A DNA stretch of 36,938 nucleotides from Candidatus Bathyarchaeota archaeon (GTDB lineage: Archaea > Thermoproteota > Bathyarchaeia > 40CM-2-53-6), in assembly GCA_005883085.1 (NCBI GenBank), contig VBAY01000034.1:1-36938 (forward strand), in the 5' to 3' direction. Below, one piece after another: positions 8,670-15,567 of this stretch; positions within the stretch are counted from its first letter, which is position 1, and each line of letters starts with the position of its first letter. Made by a program: the position numbers and the translations under genes. The notes under the pieces were generated by a model. The model did no database searches. It was not told the DNA's origin and was given only the letters and a program-made list of their open reading frames with translations.

Positions 8670-9587
8670 ATGCCCTCCGCCCAGAAACGAAAAGTTCTAG
8701 AAAAGAGACGAAAGCGAGAGAGCCGAGGAAGGACTTACCTCATCGCAATCGTCCTAATAGTGGCAGCGCTAGGGGTTGGCTACTATGCTTACTTGCTCGC
8801 AACAGCGCCACGCCCAGATTTCATAATCGGGGCTCCTCCAGGCGTGGCGGTACGAGCGGGAACTCCCACTACCTCAAAAGTCAATGTGACCGCCGTGAAT
8901 CAGTTTAACGGAGTCGTCGACCTGACCGCTACAGGTTCTGCTGGCCTAACCGTATCGATCACCCCTACCACCATCACCGGCTCTGGGGTCGCCACGTTGA
9001 CTGCGTCCTCCGCGACAAACGGCACTTATACCGTCACCGTGACTGGCACCAGCGGCAGCCTGACACACACAGTGAACATGGTAACAGCACCACTCTTGGC
9101 CGCATTGTCCACCACGGGCGGAACAATCGTGGTCCAGCTCTTTCCTGCTTCAGCCCCTAAGACGGTGGCGAACATTGTCAGTCTAGCTCAATCAGGATTC
9201 TACACGAATCTCGTCTGGCACAGGATAGTCAGAACCAGTCCGGGCGTAATACAGACTGGAGATCCAAACACGAGGGGCGGTTACACGGACAGATCAACAT
9301 GGGGCACAGGAGGCTCCTCGCAGACAGTTCCCCTCGAGATAGACAGTTCCCTCCACAACGATAGAGGGTTCCTCGGAATGGCTCGTTCATCTGACCCTAA
9401 CAGTGGAAGCTCCCAGTTTTACATCAACATGGCCAACAACAACTATCTGGACGGGCAGTACACGGTCTTCGGGAAGGTGCTAAGCGGTATGAATGCAGCT
9501 GACGCGCTCTGGAATACTCCCACTAATTCCCAGGATCAGCCAATTAACCCAGTGTTTCTGTTGAGTGTTACAATATCTGGCAGTTAG
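8670..9587 (+). CDS. Membrane-anchored cyclophilin-type peptidyl-prolyl isomerase
   Basis: A strongly basic N-terminus (about residues 5-21) precedes one transmembrane helix (about 24-44), giving an N-in topology. Residues about 50-140 are a Thr/Ser-rich beta domain of bacterial-Ig type. The C-terminal cyclophilin domain carries VWHRIV with the catalytic Arg, VIQTGDP, GSSQFYINMA and LDGQYTVFGKV. Cyclophilins speed cis-trans isomerisation of prolyl bonds; here the enzyme would face outside and could help fold exported proteins such as the S53 protease in this window. The start at 8670 is the first ATG after an AT-rich stretch. Confidence 0.9.
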   Translation: MPSAQKRKVLEKRRKRESRGRTYLIAIVLIVAALGVGYYAYLLATAPRPDFIIGAPPGVAVRAGTPTTSKVNVTAVNQFNGVVDLTATGSAGLTVSITPTTITGSGVATLTASSATNGTYTVTVTGTSGSLTHTVNMVTAPLLAALSTTGGTIVVQLFPASAPKTVANIVSLAQSGFYTNLVWHRIVRTSPGVIQTGDPNTRGGYTDRSTWGTGGSSQTVPLEIDSSLHNDRGFLGMARSSDPNSGSSQFYINMANNNYLDGQYTVFGKVLSGMNAADALWNTPTNSQDQPINPVFLLSVTISGS

Positions 9588-9602
9588 CGAGAAGCTCCGG
9601 CC

Positions 9603-10517
9603 TCAAGGTCCTGCTGCTGTTCTGAGGTAGTAGGCCCAGTAGCCTTTCGCGCGTCCATACTTCTCCGCAATGACATGGAGCCTCTGTTCTTTCATTGGTC
9701 TTCCATAGACTCTGCCTGCTGCGGCGATCAATCTCTTCTCGACTGCGAGCTTGTCCATTCGTCCGAGGCCCCTTAGCATTATGAGCCTCGAGGAGAACTC
9801 TCCTATTCCTCTGATGTTCTTCAGCCAGTCCTCGACTCTGTCATACTCTCCCGTTCTAAGGAATCTCTCGTCGACCTCGGTGAATGCCTTGGTGATATGG
9901 GCGAGATAGTCTTCTCGTCGTTCATGTCTGATGAGTTGTTTCAGATCTTCATTGGAAGTCTCAGCTAGTTGGCCAGGCTCTGGAAATGCTCTGTAAACTT
10001 GACCGTTTACTTCGAGGCTCGTGCCAAATCGTTCAAGCAATGCCTGTCTGGCTTTTCGTGCAGCGTTCAGTTGGTTCCTTTGTGAGAGAACTGCCCAGCA
10101 TGCGCATTCGAATGGTGTGAGGAATTTGACTTGGTGTAGCCCGTAGAGCTTCTGAAGAACAGGGGCAAAGTTAGGATCGTTGATCGCTATCCGATAGAAC
10201 TGGTCCAGATCGTCATTGAGACTTAGAAAGAAGGAGATCCTATCGAGTATCACATCTGTAAGTCCATGAGAAAAAGGATGATCCGAAAAGAGAGTGTATT
10301 TCAGAGCAGGCATCTTGATCGTTCCGGTCGGTTTGAGCCGGAAGACAATCGTTCGGCCGCCAACAGGGATCGCTTTCGTAAGCGAGACCTCGCTCACGGT
10401 CTGGTCCTCCTGCATGGGAGGAAACATTCCTAGAAAGTCCAGTGACTTTGCAAAATCAAAAGGGGGTGTTGGCCGAAGAGAACCTTCTTCGGAATGCAAG
10501 CCCCTTTCGTGGATCAT
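9603..10517 (-). CDS. HhH-GPD DNA glycosylase, AlkA/3-methyladenine type
   Basis: The 304-residue protein has an AlkA-like N-terminal beta domain and a C-terminal helix-hairpin-helix/GPD domain. The LKNIRGIGEFSSRLIMLRG hairpin (about residues 232-250) binds the DNA backbone. The helix beginning FLTPFECACWAVLSQRNQL matches the 'PfE.l..aIlsQq' helix of the family. Such enzymes excise alkylated or deaminated bases. The catalytic Asp expected after LGRMDKLAV appears to be Glu260 instead, an unusual change that might lower or alter activity. It converges on the cyclophilin gene with 15 bases between stops and is divergent from the interrupted methyltransferase. Confidence 0.85.
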   Translation of the reverse strand: MIHERGLHSEEGSLRPTPPFDFAKSLDFLGMFPPMQEDQTVSEVSLTKAIPVGGRTIVFRLKPTGTIKMPALKYTLFSDHPFSHGLTDVILDRISFFLSLNDDLDQFYRIAINDPNFAPVLQKLYGLHQVKFLTPFECACWAVLSQRNQLNAARKARQALLERFGTSLEVNGQVYRAFPEPGQLAETSNEDLKQLIRHERREDYLAHITKAFTEVDERFLRTGEYDRVEDWLKNIRGIGEFSSRLIMLRGLGRMDKLAVEKRLIAAAGRVYGRPMKEQRLHVIAEKYGRAKGYWAYYLRTAAGP

Positions 10518-10541
10518 ACGCCTAGAGACAATGTCATGGTT

Positions 10542-10557
10542 GCCTACTTAGGTAGGC
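10542..10557. promoter_or_regulatory. Perfect 6-4-6 inverted repeat in a divergent promoter region
   Basis: GCCTAC and GTAGGC flank TTAG. The repeat lies in the 56-base gap between the divergent glycosylase and methyltransferase genes, 17 bases before the TTG at 10574. It could be an operator for a dimeric regulator or an mRNA hairpin near the start. Confidence 0.45.
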
Positions 10558-10573
10558 CGTAAGGTCAACGACT

Positions 10574-11359
10574 TTGAAGAGAAAACAAGAGAGAATCGAT
10601 ATGCTGCAAATCGTTGATGATCCGAGGAGAGTGGAAGACGCGTACGCTCACCAATACGACAATCTTGCTAGAAAGATAGCGAGGCTCGTCTCTAGTGGGA
10701 GCGGAACTCTCGCAGAGATTGGGTGTGGAAAAGGTCAACTGACCATTCCCTTGGCAAAGCTTCTCCCAGGACACCGATTCAACGTGGTGGACAAGTTCAC
10801 GGGCGCGTACTCAGGGACCCTTGCTCCGTTGAACAAGGCTCTATCTCAAGCGAAGCTGAGGGGCCGGGTCAAGGTGAACAAAGCAGACTATCTAGATTGG
10901 CTGTGGGAAGAATTCTCCGACAAGTACGTGGGAGCAATATCAAGCGAGTTTCTTCCCGAGATCGATTCCTACGAGCTGCGCATGTTCTTGTCGGAATGCT
11001 AGCGGCTTGTGAGACCCGGTTGTCTTACCACCCACTCTTTTCTCTCCCCAATAGCCAGAAACCGTCGACAGAAGCTAGTGATAGACGCGGACAGTAACCC
11101 GAAATGGACGAAGACTCCTCCCAAGGAATGGTTTTCTCCCAAGCCCGCATTCGTAGTGTCAGAGCTGAAACGAGCAGGGTTCCAGAATCTCCATACTCAG
11201 AAGATGGAGAGCAATCTCATCATTAAGGGCGATGCGGTCATGAGCTTTCTGCATAGCTGGGCTGTCAGGAAAGCATTCTGGAGATCATACAGGTCGGAGC
11301 TGGCGAGCGAGGGGTTGGAGGTCCCTGATTGGATCATCGTGTCAGGTCGTAAACCCTAG
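10574..11359 (+). pseudogene. Class I methyltransferase interrupted by an in-frame TAG
   Basis: One reading frame runs from TTG 10574 (or the more natural ATG 10601) to TAG 11357-11359, broken by a single TAG at 11000-11002. Upstream lie motif I (LAEIGCGKGQLTIPL) and the acidic VVDKF. The stop falls in the loop LSEC*RLVRPGC, equivalent to the ECxRVLkPGG segment of methyltransferases, and the remaining strands and helices continue intact (THSFLSPIARN, PPKEWFSPKPAFVVSELKRAGF). Tyr or Trp would suit the stop position. A GTG at 11009 could restart translation, but that part lacks the SAM site. It is either a recent nonsense mutation, a sequence error, or a read-through gene. Confidence 0.75.
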
Positions 11360-11436
11360 AGAAACTAGTCCGCATTCTGAGTCAAGCTAACGGAAAGAAA
11401 GGTGGGATGTCAATGACGACCGCGATATCCTGTAGT

Positions 11437-11535
11437 TTAAGCGGTCTCTTTTGTCTGGGGTTCTTTTGTTTGGTCCATGGATCCGCCGCATCCGCAGCCG
11501 GGTCCGCAGCAGCAACAACTCAAGTCACACTTCAC
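11437..11535 (-). CDS. Cysteine-rich microprotein (metallothionein-like)
   Basis: A 32-residue frame starts at GTG 11535 and stops at TAA 11437-11439. Seven residues are Cys: positions 3, 7, 8, 9, 10, 14 and 16, with core CCCCGPGCGCGG followed by a polar tail rich in Lys, Thr, Glu and Gln. TTG 11523 (codon 5) is an alternative start with GAGGTGA before it. Dense CC and CxC pairs are typical of proteins that bind soft metals such as copper, zinc or arsenic, or that carry metal clusters; no homologue is asserted. It is divergent from the HxlR regulator gene, which has its own Cys cluster, and a TATA element lies about 31 bases before the GTG. The small size makes it easy to miss. Confidence 0.6.
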   Translation of the reverse strand: MKCDLSCCCCGPGCGCGGSMDQTKEPQTKETA

Positions 11536-11549
11536 CTCGGTTAGTCAGT

Positions 11550-11564
11550 TACTTTTCTAAAGTA
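11550..11564. promoter_or_regulatory. Inverted repeat TACTTT-TCT-AAAGTA (candidate operator)
   Basis: A perfect 6-3-6 inverted repeat lies between the TATA element and the start of the Cys-rich microprotein, where a bound dimer would block its transcription. It overlaps the TATA element by two bases. Confidence 0.5.
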
Positions 11565-11570
11565 TTTAAA
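11563..11570. promoter_or_regulatory. Shared TATA element TATTTAAA of two divergent genes
   Basis: The element reads TATTTAAA on the plus strand and TTTAAATA on the minus strand. It is about 38 bases before the HxlR ATG (11605) and about 31 before the microprotein GTG (11535), so both distances suit short-leader transcripts. Confidence 0.55.
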
Positions 11571-11588
11571 CCGGCAAGTACCCAAACA

Positions 11589-11601
11589 GTAACGGAGTTA
11601 C
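11589..11601. promoter_or_regulatory. Inverted repeat GTAAC-GGA-GTTAC at the HxlR start
   Basis: A perfect 5-3-5 inverted repeat covers the predicted transcription start and ends three bases before the HxlR ATG. A further AGTTAC half-site lies at 11547-11552 on the microprotein side. This fits autoregulation by the dimeric winged-helix regulator. Confidence 0.5.
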
Positions 11602-11604
11602 ACG

Positions 11605-11958
11605 ATGGTAAGGACGAAAGAAGGAGAACCATGCTGCACCTGCCCCTGCCCCTGCGAAGGAATAATCGAGATCATCGGGAAAAAATGGGCACTCTGCGTA
11701 CTCGCACTCCTAGGAAACGATGGAACCCTACGATTCAACAAACTTGCCGAGAAACTTCCGGGAATAAGCGCGAAGACACTGACGGAAGTTCTGAAGGATC
11801 TTCAGCGAACCGGGCTAGTAAAGCGTCAAGCCTTCGCCGAAATTCCACCACGAGTAGAATACCATCTAACGAAGGAGGGAAATGAGTTGACTATGCTGGT
11901 GGCGCCGTTGATGGTTTGGGCTGATAACAGGACTGGGCTTGTCAGGCTGGAATCTTAG
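11605..11958 (+). CDS. HxlR-family winged-helix regulator with N-terminal Cys cluster
   Basis: The 117-residue protein has the HxlR/MarR-like core: EIIGKKWALCVLALLG, LRFNKLAEKLPGISAKTLTEVLKDLQRTGLV as the recognition region, and the wing PPRVEYHLTKEGNEL. Known relatives (YodB, HypR, QorR) sense quinones, aldehydes or oxidants through a conserved N-terminal Cys just before this core. Here that position is a cluster, with Cys10, 11, 13, 15 and 17 in CCTCPCPCEG plus Cys31, suggesting metal or disulfide sensing. The shared promoter with a Cys-rich microprotein supports a common stress role. Its 3' end overlaps the convergent FTCD gene by 17 bases. Confidence 0.9.
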   Translation: MVRTKEGEPCCTCPCPCEGIIEIIGKKWALCVLALLGNDGTLRFNKLAEKLPGISAKTLTEVLKDLQRTGLVKRQAFAEIPPRVEYHLTKEGNELTMLVAPLMVWADNRTGLVRLES

Positions 11959-13510
11959 GATGCTTGATCCTAGACTCGACGAGTCTTCCGGCTCGTTCTT
12001 CCAGCTGGGCCGCTTCTTTCCGAAGGTCGGAGACTTGTCTTGAGATCTTCTCTACGTACTTTTGGTCATCGAGACTTGCTAGGTTGATCAGGACGTTGCT
12101 TGCGGCTCCTTCGACGGCTGCACGTGCCGCCGAGACCGCAGTCACTACATCGGACAATGCATTCGTGGACCCTTTCTCCGCGACTTCGCGAGCCAGTCGC
12201 AGAACTCTAACTGAACAGTCGAGTGTTGATAGCGGGGTCTCAGATGCTTTGACAGTTGCTTCTGCTATCGCCTTTTTTCGAGCCTCAGGCTGTTCTTTCG
12301 AGAGCTTGAACGCTTTCATTACCAGGTCAAAGGCTTCAGTGTCCTCGACGACCAGGCGTAGGAGTTTCTGGCGAAGGCCTTCGCCCTCCTTCACCACCTC
12401 GTTGAGCTTCTCTGCACCGGGCGGCGCCTCTTTCTTTCCCAACGTTATCCGAGCAACCATAGAGACGAGACCCGCTGCGAGTGCCGCCATGTACGCGGAG
12501 ACGCTCCCGCCTCCCGGGGTTGCTCTCTTAGAGGCGACTTCTTCGCTGAACAATGCCAGACTCTGGTCGGTCAGTGTTGAAGACCTCGGGGCAAAGATTT
12601 TCCTCTCAAGGACTTGGTCTCTGCTGAAATTCTCCAACCGCAAATAGAACTCTGCCGAGTCGACAAGGGAATCCATGGGCGCGAGCCCGACGATCTCGCT
12701 TCCGACAACTGGGACCCCGTAGCGATCGGCGAAGAGCTTGACGAGCTCGTAGGCTTTGAACAACTGGCTCTTGCGATAATTCGTCAGGTTCATCGACACC
12801 TGAACTATCCCCCGCTCTTTCAGCTCAAACCCGAGAGCCTTCACGAACGCGAGACCACCATCTTTCGCTCGTAGTTGATGCGCGATATGCTTCGCTATAT
12901 CTAGGTCTTTAGTTCCAAGGTTGACATTGAAGGCTATCAGGATCTCTCGGGCTCCAACAGCCGTGGCTCCCGCAGTAGGATGGATGGTCTCCGGACCAAA
13001 GTCCGGCTTCTTCACCGGGTCTTTGCCAATCTTATCCCGGAGGCCTTCAAACTCTCCCTCCCGGACATCAGCGAGGTTCCGTCTTTCGGGAGTAGTGGCC
13101 GCTTCCTCGTAGAGGAAGACAGGTACGTGAAATTTTTCGGCAAACTCCCGGCCGAAAGCCCGGGCGAGAGAAACACAGTCATCCATCGTTATGCCGGATA
13201 ATGGTACGAAGGGGACGACGTCAACAGCGCCCATTCGTGGATGTTCACCTTTATGGTGTGTTAGGTCGATGAGTTCGATCGCTTTTTGGCAAGCTGCTAG
13301 TGCAGCGTCCTTCACGGGTCCAGGTTCGCCGACGAAACTTATCACTGACCGGTTGTGGTCCGGGTTGGATTCCACGTCAAGAAGTGTGGCGCCAGGCGTT
13401 TTTCGTATAGAGTCAGCAATTGATTCTATGACCTCTTTCCTCCGACCCTCACTGAAGTTGGGAACACACTCGACTAACCGCAATCTGGGACGCCTCTCAA
13501 TCGTCTCCAC
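11942..13510 (-). CDS. ftcD: Glutamate formimidoyltransferase / formimidoyl-THF cyclodeaminase fusion
   Basis: The 522-residue protein joins two enzymes. Residues about 10-300 are the formiminotransferase N and C subdomains (VECVPNFSEGRR, DHNRSVISFVG, HPRMGAVDVVPF with the catalytic His, then IAFNVNLGT and VQVSMNLTNY). Residues about 325-515 are the cyclodeaminase (ATPGGGSVSAYMAALAAGLV and the four-helix core ending NVLINLASL). The first moves the formimino group of formiminoglutamate to tetrahydrofolate; the second releases ammonia to give methenyl-THF, the last step of histidine degradation into the one-carbon pool. The fused form is known from animals and some prokaryotes. It is followed closely by other genes on the minus strand and overlaps HxlR tail to tail. 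Confidence 0.93.
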   Translation of the reverse strand: METIERRPRLRLVECVPNFSEGRRKEVIESIADSIRKTPGATLLDVESNPDHNRSVISFVGEPGPVKDAALAACQKAIELIDLTHHKGEHPRMGAVDVVPFVPLSGITMDDCVSLARAFGREFAEKFHVPVFLYEEAATTPERRNLADVREGEFEGLRDKIGKDPVKKPDFGPETIHPTAGATAVGAREILIAFNVNLGTKDLDIAKHIAHQLRAKDGGLAFVKALGFELKERGIVQVSMNLTNYRKSQLFKAYELVKLFADRYGVPVVGSEIVGLAPMDSLVDSAEFYLRLENFSRDQVLERKIFAPRSSTLTDQSLALFSEEVASKRATPGGGSVSAYMAALAAGLVSMVARITLGKKEAPPGAEKLNEVVKEGEGLRQKLLRLVVEDTEAFDLVMKAFKLSKEQPEARKKAIAEATVKASETPLSTLDCSVRVLRLAREVAEKGSTNALSDVVTAVSAARAAVEGAASNVLINLASLDDQKYVEKISRQVSDLRKEAAQLEERAGRLVESRIKHPKIPA

Positions 13511-13531
13511 GTCAACTCGTCTACTTAATAG

Positions 13532-14008
13532 TCAAGCGGGCCCGAGAAGCTCGATCTTATGATCGACTAGTTTCTCAAAATCTCCTCTAAAATAGAAATC
13601 TCCACGAAAGCTCCTCCCCTCGATAGCGTGGTTGTACCAGTATCTGTCATCCTCCCACATCTCGTCCAATGGAGGCTGGTCGATTGGATACCATTGGAGA
13701 ATGCCTTCTTTGCTTTCCTTGATGGTCCCGTGGAACTGTTTCGTAAGGAATACGTGTGCTATCCAGTCCGGGTTTTCTCGTTTGTTGTACTTGAAGAAAA
13801 CGAGCGTTCCAATCTTTCTCAGCTGTTGGACCTCCAGTCCAGTCTCTTCGTAGACCTCTCGCGTAGCGCAGTGCTCAGCCGTCTCTTTGGGTTGTAGTTT
13901 TCCGCCAGGCGCGTTCCATTTGCCTGCACCGAAGAGCCCAGGGTTCTTTTTCAGCAACAGGACCCTGTTGGCATGAATGATGAAGCATAGTGTCGCGTGA
14001 ATAGTCAA
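13532..14008 (-). CDS. Nudix hydrolase, MutT/MTH1-like
   Basis: The 158-residue protein has a complete Nudix box at about residues 36-58: GKLQPKETAEHCATREVYEETGL fits GX5EX7REUXEEXGU, with Glu54 and Glu55 as metal ligands. KWNAPGG precedes it as in 8-oxo-dGTP diphosphatases, and the later DEMWEDDRYWY segment is reminiscent of the MTH1 nucleotide pocket. A role in clearing oxidised nucleotides is likely, though other nucleoside diphosphate substrates are possible. Twenty-one bases separate it from the FTCD gene and nine from the NAC gene, all on the minus strand, so they may share a transcript. Confidence 0.9.
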   Translation of the reverse strand: MTIHATLCFIIHANRVLLLKKNPGLFGAGKWNAPGGKLQPKETAEHCATREVYEETGLEVQQLRKIGTLVFFKYNKRENPDWIAHVFLTKQFHGTIKESKEGILQWYPIDQPPLDEMWEDDRYWYNHAIEGRSFRGDFYFRGDFEKLVDHKIELLGPA

Positions 14009-14017
14009 TTGGACAAT

Positions 14018-14371
14018 TCAGGGGTTGCGTTTCTGTTTCAGCAGGATGATCGCCTGGGCTAGGTCACCGTTTGATTGTCGCAGTGCGTTCGTAGCCTCTT
14101 CAGTGGAGACGCCTGCTTGTGAGGCGACGAGTTTCACGTCTTCGTCGGATCCTCCGCCAATTCCTTCCTCTCTCATAGTTCCTCCTCCGACTTGGTAGAC
14201 TGTCTGTCCTTGGACCGTTACGGTGGCGACTTCGGGGTTGTCGATGACAATCCGTTTGGTCGGGGTTTCCATTATCACTTTCGTGACCTCGTCTAGTTGT
14301 TGGACTTGCATCCCCATGCGCTGCATCATCCGGTTTGCTTCGCGGGGATTGATCTTTCCACGACGCATCAT
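14018..14371 (-). CDS. Nascent polypeptide-associated complex protein (NAC)
   Basis: This is the archaeal homodimeric NAC, which binds nascent chains at the ribosome exit. MRRGKINPREANRMMQRMGMQ is the N-terminal ribosome-binding region, followed by the NAC beta domain (KVIMETPTKRIVIDNPEVATVTV, QTVYQVGG) and a C-terminal UBA domain (VASQAGVSTEEATNALRQSNGDLAQAIILLK). The frame extends upstream to a GTG at 14392; the ATG at 14371 is preferred because archaeal NAC usually begins near the basic motif and is about 115-118 residues long. The PUA protein gene lies just upstream on the same strand, a common archaeal arrangement. Confidence 0.93.
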   Translation of the reverse strand: MMRRGKINPREANRMMQRMGMQVQQLDEVTKVIMETPTKRIVIDNPEVATVTVQGQTVYQVGGGTMREEGIGGGSDEDVKLVASQAGVSTEEATNALRQSNGDLAQAIILLKQKRNP

Positions 14372-14412
14372 CACGAAATCACTCTCTTCCACCTGTCCGG
14401 TGATTGTTAAGC

Positions 14413-14904
14413 CTATTCAGAATCGGCAACTCCATGCCGAACCTTTACAGCCACTCCAATCTTGAAGCTCTGCATCTCTATCGCGTTGAAGAAGGATCTT
14501 CCAACAGCCAACAACCGGTCCTTTTTGTCCACCACGAGAACTTCTTCTTCAGGCCGTAGCTCCGAGTCGACTCCGATCACGTGTTTGGCGAACACGTTTC
14601 CCCCCTTCCGGATGAACGGCTCTACTCCATGAGTGACTTTGACCCGTAGCTTCGGAGCCTTGAACACACGTTTGAGAGCGAGGCCTCCATTTACGGTTAG
14701 AGCCAGGAGTCCGTCTTTGGGACGATATGTCGCCAATAACTTCCCGTCGTCGTAGACGTGGCGTATTCTATGGGTGTTAGGGGATCGCACGATCAGTATT
14801 GAGGGTGGAAAGGCCTTCTCGGCTCCCTTGCCGAACTGGTAGGCCGCTACAGCGCGGATCCGTCGCAGCTCGTGGAGTTGAGGCTTGACAGGTTCGAGAG
14901 GCAT
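14413..14904 (-). CDS. PUA-domain RNA-binding protein
   Basis: The 163-residue protein has an N-terminal pre-PUA region (about 1-85) and a C-terminal PUA domain (about 88-160: KRVFKAPKLRVKVTHGVEPFI, NVFAKHVIGVDSELRPEEEVLVVD, LLAVGRSFFNA). PUA domains bind structured RNA, and in archaea this protein is usually encoded beside NAC, as here (20-41 bases, depending on the NAC start). It lacks a catalytic domain such as transglycosylase or pseudouridine synthase. A role in rRNA or tRNA maturation is inferred from the domain and its neighbours. It begins at ATG 14904 next to the divergent MBF1 gene. Confidence 0.85.
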   Translation of the reverse strand: MPLEPVKPQLHELRRIRAVAAYQFGKGAEKAFPPSILIVRSPNTHRIRHVYDDGKLLATYRPKDGLLALTVNGGLALKRVFKAPKLRVKVTHGVEPFIRKGGNVFAKHVIGVDSELRPEEEVLVVDKKDRLLAVGRSFFNAIEMQSFKIGVAVKVRHGVADSE

Positions 14905-14919
14905 CCTTGTTCCGATACC

Positions 14920-14927
14920 TAATTAAA
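14920..14927. promoter_or_regulatory. TATA-like element between the PUA and MBF1 genes
   Basis: TAATTAAA lies in the divergent gap. For MBF1 it predicts transcription from about 14948, leaving a leader of roughly 20-35 bases with GAGGT at 14964-14968. It is too close to the PUA ATG (14904) to serve that gene well; a weaker AT-rich patch near 14941-14950 may do so. Confidence 0.4.
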
Positions 14928-14981
14928 CCTGGTCGGAGCCTATTTCTATTGTTTCTCCGCCACGAGGTCTTGATTACAGCA

Positions 14982-15494
14982 TTGTACTGCGAGGTTTGCG
15001 GGAGCGAGATAATCGGCAAGCCCGCCCGGTCCCTTGTTGAAGGCGCAACCCTGATCGTTTGCCAGAAGTGCTCCAGCCTGGGAAAGGAGCTTCCCGGTTT
15101 TCCCGAAAGAAGACAGAGAACAGCCCGACTTGGACCAGTGCCCTCCCACACTCGAACCCCAATAGAGAGCCTGCCGAAAGCGGTTGAGGACTCTGATCTT
15201 GTCGAGGATTATCCCATGATCGTGAAGGAGGGTCGTGAGAAGCTAGGCTTGTCACAGACGGATCTCGCCTTCAAAGCGAAAGAGAAGCTCACGGTGATAC
15301 AGAAGATCGAGCTAGGCAAGATACTGCCTACGATGAGGTTGACGAAGGAGCTAGAGCATATTCTACGGGTGAAACTGCTCGCGCCGAGAACAGAGCTCGA
15401 GATTTCCACCGTGCCAGTCAGGCAAGTTGGGCCGAGAGAGCTAACCCTCGGCGACGTCGCGCTGGTAAAGCATAGAGAACCAGAAAACAAGTAG
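14982..15494 (+). CDS. Multiprotein bridging factor 1 (archaeal MBF1)
   Basis: A zinc ribbon (CEVCG and CQKC, about residues 3-30 from the chosen start) is followed by a linker and a cro-type helix-turn-helix (IVKEGREKLGLSQTDLAFKAKEKLTVIQKIELGKILPT). This is the archaeal MBF1 architecture, a conserved factor linked to transcription and translation. The frame is open from TTG 14907, but homologues start directly at the zinc ribbon, so TTG 14982 (MYCEVCG) is chosen; TTG 14970 is also possible. GAGGT at 14964-14968 lies 13 bases before 14982. The C-terminal tail is polar and without known motif. Confidence 0.92.
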   Translation: MYCEVCGSEIIGKPARSLVEGATLIVCQKCSSLGKELPGFPERRQRTARLGPVPSHTRTPIESLPKAVEDSDLVEDYPMIVKEGREKLGLSQTDLAFKAKEKLTVIQKIELGKILPTMRLTKELEHILRVKLLAPRTELEISTVPVRQVGPRELTLGDVALVKHREPENK

Positions 15495-15537
15495 GAAGAA
15501 GGCCGGCAACAATGCTTCTAGTAACTTCGGTAAAGCA

Positions 15538-15545
15538 TTATTTAG
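15538..15545 (+). promoter_or_regulatory. TATA-like box of the DUF996 gene
   Basis: ATTATTTA is centred about 26 bases before the ATG at 15568, so the mRNA is expected to be leaderless. Confidence 0.5.
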
Positions 15546-15567
15546 TCTGAAACAATCGCGCTACTCC

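Noticed and set aside
10574..11359. Pyrrolysine-encoded methyltransferase
   Set aside because: TAG is the most frequent normal stop in the window, the protein is not of a methylamine-methyltransferase type, and no pyl gene is present; kept only as a remote option.
11407..11543. Plus-strand 45-residue frame with a signal-peptide-like look opposite the Cys-rich microprotein
   Set aside because: Its Ala/Ser run is simply the complement of the Cys and Gly codons; no ribosome-binding site, and it overlaps the more convincing minus-strand gene.
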